This document shows positions 1 to 5,053 of a DNA stretch of 5,053 bases, piece after piece. Each line of letters opens with the position of its first letter. Position 1 is the stretch's first letter. The stretch is from Lysobacteraceae bacterium (GTDB taxonomy: Bacteria; Pseudomonadota; Gammaproteobacteria; Xanthomonadales; Xanthomonadaceae). The DNA lies in NCBI GenBank assembly GCA_003449195.1, contig DMID01000251.1, forward strand, positions 1-5,053, given 5' to 3'. The notes beneath the pieces were generated by a model. That model was not told where the DNA came from and ran no database searches. It saw nothing but the letters and a program-made list of their open reading frames with translations. A program made the translations under genes and the position numbers.

Positions 1-142
1 CGTGAGGGCGCGCGTGTTGCGCGTGCAGGACGGAGCCGCGTGGCGTCCCATCCTGCGTCGACGCGGGCACGCCGGAGGCGTCATGCCCCGGCGGCGTGAC
101 CGGGCAGGCCCGTTGCAGGCCCGCCCGGCGATCAGGCGTGGA
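1..142. other. Gap downstream of the porin; no assignable gene
   Basis: This stretch follows the porin stop codon on the minus strand and runs to the window edge. It contains a GC-rich hairpin (100-128, listed separately). On the minus strand all three frames are open for at least part of the way to base 1, including frames starting at an ATG at 84-82 and a GTG at 70-68. Neither start has a convincing ribosome-binding site and the peptides are too short (under 30 residues inside the window) to recognise. A downstream minus-strand gene could therefore begin here, but nothing supports one over another. On the plus strand, stops at 3-5 and 97-99 could end a convergent gene lying mostly to the left. 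I assign no function. Confidence 0.5.
100..128 (-). terminator. Possible hairpin terminator after the porin gene
   Basis: CCGGGC at 100-105 pairs with GCCCGG at 123-128. After one A-C mismatch, GGCC at 107-110 pairs with GGCC at 118-121, leaving a 7-base loop. The stem begins about 15 bases past the porin stop codon, the right place for a transcription terminator. No T-run follows on the minus strand, so it is not a canonical intrinsic terminator. It could equally be an mRNA 3' end stabiliser or a chance structure in GC-rich DNA. Confidence 0.35.
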
Positions 143-1321
143 TCAGAACATCACCTGCGCGCGCAGTTCCACCGCATCCGGGGTGACGTGCACGCCGTTG
201 CGGGTGGCGTCGGCCTTCACGTAATTGGCCTGGAACTTGAAGTGGCTGGTGAGGTACCAGTTGGCGCCGAAGGTCCAGTCGTGCTGGCGGCCGCCGAGGA
301 GGCTGCCGTCGTCCAAGTCCAGCCGGCTGTAGCGGGCCAGCAGCTCCACCGCGCCATAGCCGTGGGCGGGCTTGAGGTTGCCGAACACGCCGCCCGAATA
401 CGGGTGTGCTTCGCCGGTCAAGGCATAGGCCGCCTGCACGTACTGGCCGTTGCCGGTGTAGTCCGGCTTGCCTTCGCCGCGGTTTACCCGCGCCTGCAGG
501 GCTTCGCCTTGCAGGTACAGCGGGCCGCGGCGCCAGGCGCCTTCCAGGCCGGTGCGCAGGATGCTGTCGGTGTAGGGCAGGGCGCCGGAATCGACCAGGC
601 GCACGTCGGTCAGGCCGGCTTCCGGCCGCGAGCGGAAGCGCGAGGTGCGCACGTGGCTGACGCCGCGCCCGTCCTGCCAGCCGCGCGGGTTTTCCAGCGA
701 CGCGGCCAAGCCGACGTGGATCACCTCGTCCTTGTCCTTGACCGGGTTCCAGACGAAGCGCGCGGCCTGCATCGTGCCGGGGTTGTCGCCCTGCAGGTCC
801 TTGCCGCCGTATGCGCCGATCTGGGCGAACCAGTGCGGCTTTTCCTGGCTCCATTCCACGCCGGTGCGGCGGCCGGCGTAGAACGCCTGATTGGGCAGGG
901 AGAGTTCCTGCATCGACACCGAGCGTGACGCGGTCAGCGCGTCCATGCCCACCGGGGTCTTGATGTAGCCGACGCGGATCTTGCCCAGGTCCTTGTCGAA
1001 CAGCGCCTTGGTTTCCACGCGCACGTACACGTCCAGCCACTGGTGCGACTGGAAGTCGAAGTAGACCATCGCGTCGTAGACGCCGGCCTTCTTCAGCGTG
1101 GCGCCGAACTCCTTGCGGCGCATGAAGTCCTTGTCTTCCAGCCGGTCGTCGCCGGAGAAGCCGTTGTAGTCGTAGGCGAAGTTGCCGGTGAAGGCGAAGG
1201 TGTTGCCGCCGCCCACGTCGTAGCTGACCGGCCAGTTGTCGAAGTCGGCGGCCTGGGCTGCGCAAGGCAGGGTGGCGGCGAAGAGGCTGCCACAGAGCAC
1301 GGAGAGGCGGGTACGGGTCAT
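143..1321 (-). CDS. OprO/OprP-family outer-membrane porin
   Basis: A 392-residue secreted beta-barrel protein. Residues 1-24 form a signal peptide: Arg3 and Arg5, then a hydrophobic core, then an Ala-Gln-Ala cleavage site before ADF. The mature part alternates short amphipathic strands and turns rich in Gly, Asp, Tyr and Trp. It ends LRAQVMF, with the terminal Phe typical of proteins inserted by the BAM complex. Motifs such as the early KIRVGYIKTPVGMD stretch, the AFYAGRRTGVEW stretch and the late NWYLTSHFKFQANYVKAD stretch match my recollection of the phosphate-selective porin O/P family. Members are trimeric channels for anions; Pseudomonas OprP is about 440 residues, so this one is somewhat shorter. 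It is transcribed divergently from dctA across 176 bases, which suggests an anionic dicarboxylate rather than phosphate as its cargo, but that is inference. The start is the only ATG giving a proper signal peptide; its ribosome-binding site is weak (GGAA about 10 bases upstream). Family call is good, substrate unknown. Confidence 0.85.
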   Translation of the reverse strand: MTRTRLSVLCGSLFAATLPCAAQAADFDNWPVSYDVGGGNTFAFTGNFAYDYNGFSGDDRLEDKDFMRRKEFGATLKKAGVYDAMVYFDFQSHQWLDVYVRVETKALFDKDLGKIRVGYIKTPVGMDALTASRSVSMQELSLPNQAFYAGRRTGVEWSQEKPHWFAQIGAYGGKDLQGDNPGTMQAARFVWNPVKDKDEVIHVGLAASLENPRGWQDGRGVSHVRTSRFRSRPEAGLTDVRLVDSGALPYTDSILRTGLEGAWRRGPLYLQGEALQARVNRGEGKPDYTGNGQYVQAAYALTGEAHPYSGGVFGNLKPAHGYGAVELLARYSRLDLDDGSLLGGRQHDWTFGANWYLTSHFKFQANYVKADATRNGVHVTPDAVELRAQVMF

Positions 1322-1352
1322 TGTGGTGGTGTTCCGGATGGGGAAGATGAAG

Positions 1353-1374
1353 TGCGCGCCTGCGCGCCTGCGCC
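1353..1374. repeat. Tandem octamer in the porin leader
   Basis: TGCGCGCC occurs at 1353-1360 and again directly at 1361-1368, followed by a partial third copy (TGCGC, 1369-1373). The array lies between the porin start codon and its predicted -10 box, so it would form the first part of the porin mRNA leader. Copy number is low, so it may be no more than local GC-rich simplicity. Confidence 0.6.
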
Positions 1375-1376
1375 AG

Positions 1377-1382
1377 ATTCTA
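1377..1382 (-). promoter_or_regulatory. Predicted -10 box for the porin gene
   Basis: On the minus strand this reads TAGAAT, five of six matches to the sigma-70 -10 consensus, within a GC-rich context. Transcription would start near 1370, giving a leader of about 48 bases before the porin ATG. The expected -35 position (about 1400-1405) reads ACGGCC on the minus strand and is a poor match, so expression may depend on an activator or another sigma factor. Confidence 0.45.
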
Positions 1383-1435
1383 TCCTCCGAATGTCTTAGG
1401 GCCGTTGATCAGGCGCAAGCTGCCGGCACGGAGGA
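1383..1435. repeat. Spaced inverted repeat between the divergent -10 boxes
   Basis: TCCTCCG at 1383-1389 is the exact reverse complement of CGGAGGA at 1429-1435, separated by 39 bases. The midpoint (1409) falls almost exactly on a TGATCA palindrome at 1406-1411. The whole arrangement lies between the porin -10 box (minus) and the dctA -10 box (plus), where a shared regulator would bind. The arms resemble Shine-Dalgarno sequence, but no start codon follows either of them at a usable distance. A 7-base match in a region this size can also arise by chance. Confidence 0.35.
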
Positions 1436-1442
1436 ATCGGCC

Positions 1443-1448
1443 GATAAT
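1443..1448 (+). promoter_or_regulatory. Predicted -10 box for dctA
   Basis: GATAAT matches five of six positions of the sigma-70 -10 consensus and is one of very few AT-rich spots in the spacer. A start of transcription near 1455 would leave a leader of about 43 bases before the dctA ATG. The -35 position at 17-base spacing (1420-1425, CTGCCG) matches only three of six bases, which fits a promoter needing an activator. Confidence 0.45.
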
Positions 1449-1487
1449 CGTCGCACGCGTCTTCGGCGTGTCCCCCACCCGCTGTCC

Positions 1488-1491
1488 GGAG
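1488..1491 (+). promoter_or_regulatory. Ribosome-binding site deciding the dctA start
   Basis: GGAG lies six bases before the ATG at 1498. The alternative in-frame ATG at 1405 has no comparable site and lies upstream of the predicted -10 box, so this site supports 1498 as the real start. Confidence 0.7.
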
Positions 1492-1497
1492 TGCTCC

Positions 1498-2847
1498 ATG
1501 CAACCCGCAAACCCCGTTTCCGTCGTGCCGCCCCGGCACGTGCCGCTGTACCGCCAGTTGTACTTCCAGGTCGTCGTCGCGATTTTCGTCGGCGCGGTGC
1601 TGGGCTACTTCGAGCCGACCTTCGCCGAGTCGCTCAAGCCGCTGGGCGATGCCTTCATCAAACTGGTGAAGATGATCATCGCGCCGGTGATCTTCCTGAC
1701 CATCGTCACCGGCATCGCCGGCATGCGCCAGCTCAGCACGGTGGGCCGGGTGTTCGCCAAGTCGATGGCGTATTTCCTGTTCTTCTCGACGCTGGCGCTG
1801 ATCGTCGGGTTGATCGTCGCCCACGTGATCCAGCCCGGTGCCGGCATGCACGTCAGCGTGGCCGATCTGGATCAGGCGCAGGTCACCAGCTACGTGGAGA
1901 AGTCGCATGAGCTCACCTTGACCGGCTTCCTGATGGACATCATCCCGAAGACGCTGGTCAGCCCGTTCGTCGGCGACAACATCCTGCAGGTGCTGTTCGT
2001 GTCGGTTCTGTTCGGCATCGCGCTGGCGCTGGTGGGCGAGCGCGGCAAGCCGGTGCTCGACCTGCTCGAGGCGCTGACCGCGCCGGTGTTCCGGCTGGTC
2101 CACATCCTGATGCGCGCCGCGCCGATCGGCGCGTTCGGTGCCATCGCCTTCACCATCGGCAAGTACGGCATCGGCACCTTGGTCAACCTGGCCTGGCTGG
2201 TGGGCAGCTTCTACATCACCGCGCTGCTGTTCGTGCTGGTGATCCTCGGCGTGGTCGCGCGGCTGTGCGGGTTCTCCGTGGTCAGGCTGATCCGCTACCT
2301 CAAGGCCGAGCTGCTGCTGGTGCTGGGCACGTCCTCGTCCGAGTCGGCGCTGCCTTCGCTGATGCAGAAGATGGAAGCGGCCGGCTGCAGCAAGTCGGTG
2401 GTGGGCCTGGTGGTGCCGACCGGTTATTCGTTCAACCTGGACGGCACCAACATCTACATGACGCTGGCGGCGCTGTTCATCGCCCAGGCCACCGACACCC
2501 ACCTGACCTTGGGCCACCAGATCGCGTTACTGGCGGTGGCGATGCTCAGCTCCAAAGGCGCGGCCGGCGTGACCGGCGCCGGCTTCATCACCCTGGCGGC
2601 CACGCTGGCGGTGGTGCCGGAGGTGCCGGTGGCGGGCATGGCGCTGATCCTCGGCGTGGACCGCTTCATGAGCGAATGCCGCTCGCTGACCAACTTCATC
2701 GGCAATGCCGTGGCCACGGTGGTGGTGTCGCGCTGGGAGAACGCGCTGGACCACGACAAGCTCGACGCCGCCCTGTCCGGCCGGCTGGAGGCTGCGCATC
2801 CGGTGCCGGCGTCGGCATTGCCGGTCGACGAGCGCAGCCCGGACTGA
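1498..2847 (+). CDS. dctA: C4-dicarboxylate transporter DctA
   Basis: A 449-residue inner-membrane symporter of the dicarboxylate/amino acid:cation symporter family, importing succinate, fumarate and malate with protons or sodium under aerobic conditions. Hydrophobic helices begin at about residues 20-37, 57-75 and 90-110. The family hallmarks are all present: the serine-rich re-entrant loop GTSSSES (277-283), PTGYSFNLDGTNIYM (307-321) with the conserved Asn and Asp-Gly-Thr, SSKGAAGVTG (351-360), and DRFMSECRSLTNFIGN (388-403) carrying the substrate-binding Asp, Arg and Asn region. From memory these closely resemble E. coli DctA (about 428 residues); the extra length is a short N-terminal tail and a polar, Ala/Pro-rich C-terminal tail. 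The start at 1498 is chosen for its GGAG site and because the alternative ATG at 1405 adds an Arg-rich stretch not seen in DctA. It is divergent from the porin and 117 bases upstream of maeB. In many proteobacteria dctA is controlled by the DctB/DctD two-component system, but no such genes or sigma-54 site are visible here. Confidence 0.95.
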   Translation: MQPANPVSVVPPRHVPLYRQLYFQVVVAIFVGAVLGYFEPTFAESLKPLGDAFIKLVKMIIAPVIFLTIVTGIAGMRQLSTVGRVFAKSMAYFLFFSTLALIVGLIVAHVIQPGAGMHVSVADLDQAQVTSYVEKSHELTLTGFLMDIIPKTLVSPFVGDNILQVLFVSVLFGIALALVGERGKPVLDLLEALTAPVFRLVHILMRAAPIGAFGAIAFTIGKYGIGTLVNLAWLVGSFYITALLFVLVILGVVARLCGFSVVRLIRYLKAELLLVLGTSSSESALPSLMQKMEAAGCSKSVVGLVVPTGYSFNLDGTNIYMTLAALFIAQATDTHLTLGHQIALLAVAMLSSKGAAGVTGAGFITLAATLAVVPEVPVAGMALILGVDRFMSECRSLTNFIGNAVATVVVSRWENALDHDKLDAALSGRLEAAHPVPASALPVDERSPD

Positions 2848-2880
2848 CGGCAACTCCGCGCCGCAGGCCCGCGTGCCGTC

Positions 2881-2913
2881 CGCTGACGGTGCGCGGGTCA
2901 GTCGCCGTCAGCG
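2881..2913. repeat. 11-bp hairpin between dctA and maeB
   Basis: Bases 2881-2891 pair with 2903-2913: nine perfect pairs (CGCTGACGG with CCGTCAGCG), one T-G wobble and one more G-C pair, with an 11-base loop. A further copy of CTGACGG occurs at 2844-2850 across the dctA stop codon and could pair with the same right arm. No T-run follows, so it is a non-canonical terminator for dctA at best. The right arm covers the expected -35 zone of the maeB promoter, so it may instead be an operator. Confidence 0.5.
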
Positions 2914-2923
2914 AAGCTGGCGC

Positions 2924-2929
2924 TAGAAT
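2924..2929 (+). promoter_or_regulatory. Predicted -10 box for maeB
   Basis: TAGAAT, a five-of-six match to the -10 consensus and the same hexamer found before the porin. Transcription would start near 2936, about 29 bases before the chosen maeB start. The -35 region is poor (TCGCCG at 16-base spacing, three of six) and falls inside the right arm of the hairpin. It suggests maeB can be transcribed independently of dctA. Confidence 0.5.
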
Positions 2930-2953
2930 CGCAACCCCTTATGCGACGCAGGC

Positions 2954-2957
2954 AGGA
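2954..2957 (+). promoter_or_regulatory. Ribosome-binding site deciding the maeB start
   Basis: AGGA lies seven bases before the ATG at 2965. An in-frame ATG at 2941, eight codons earlier, has no such site and would sit only about five bases from the predicted transcription start, so 2965 is preferred. Confidence 0.6.
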
Positions 2958-2964
2958 CGCGCCG

Positions 2965-5053
<2,089 letters not shown>

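Noticed and set aside
2..928. Open frame of 308 codons on the plus strand antisense to the porin
   Set aside because: Composition is Ala/Gly/Val/Arg-biased with no signal or domain, while the minus strand gives a complete porin with signal peptide and terminal Phe.
1260..1321. Lipoprotein signal in the porin N-terminus, because of Cys10 and Cys20
   Set aside because: The residues before Cys20 (TLP) do not fit a lipobox, and an Ala-Gln-Ala signal peptidase I site follows directly.
1421..1440. Possible sigma-54 (-24/-12) promoter for dctA, as in DctD-controlled systems
   Set aside because: GGCACG at 1425-1430 resembles the -24 element, but the required GC of the -12 element is missing at the correct spacing (TC is found there).
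1405..1497. N-terminal extension of DctA from the ATG at 1405
   Set aside because: It has no ribosome-binding site, is Arg-rich unlike DctA N-termini, and contains the predicted -10 box; 1498 has a GGAG site six bases upstream.
1488..1497. GGAG-TG-CTCC inverted repeat over the dctA ribosome-binding site
   Set aside because: A 4-bp stem with a 2-base loop cannot form a stable hairpin, so translational masking is unlikely.
1396..2517. Open frame of 373 codons antisense to dctA
   Set aside because: His/Gln/Arg/Asp-rich low-complexity product, explained as the antisense reading of the hydrophobic codons of a membrane protein.

Overview
The window is very GC-rich, with G or C at most third codon positions, and holds three genes typical of a Gram-negative proteobacterium. 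Only the last gene is cut by the window edge. The high GC, an OprO/OprP-type porin with a Phe C-terminus, and TAGAAT/GATAAT -10-like boxes in otherwise GC-rich spacers fit a gammaproteobacterium of the Xanthomonas/Lysobacter/Stenotrophomonas type. That placement is inference; no rRNA or other lineage marker is present.

Layout: 1-142 is a gap downstream of the first gene with a GC-rich hairpin. 143-1321 (minus strand) encodes a secreted outer-membrane porin of the OprO/OprP family. 1322-1497 is a divergent control region with one -10-like box facing each way, a pair of 7-bp inverted arms between them and a short tandem octamer repeat in the porin leader. 1498-2847 (plus strand) is dctA, the inner-membrane C4-dicarboxylate symporter. 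2848-2964 is a spacer with an 11-bp hairpin abutting a TAGAAT box. 2965 to the window end (plus strand) is maeB, a malic enzyme fused to a phosphotransacetylase-like domain, missing roughly its last 60-70 residues.

The three products form a plausible route for four-carbon acids: outer-membrane entry (porin), proton- or sodium-coupled uptake of succinate, fumarate and malate (DctA), and oxidative decarboxylation of malate to pyruvate with NADPH formation (MaeB). The enzyme and transporter calls are firm. The porin's substrate, and any joint regulation, are inferred from position only.

No mobile element, CRISPR array, tRNA, rRNA or novel defence-type system is visible. The least explained parts are the two intergenic regions. 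Very long open frames lie antisense to all three genes and are best explained as by-products of GC-rich codon use.
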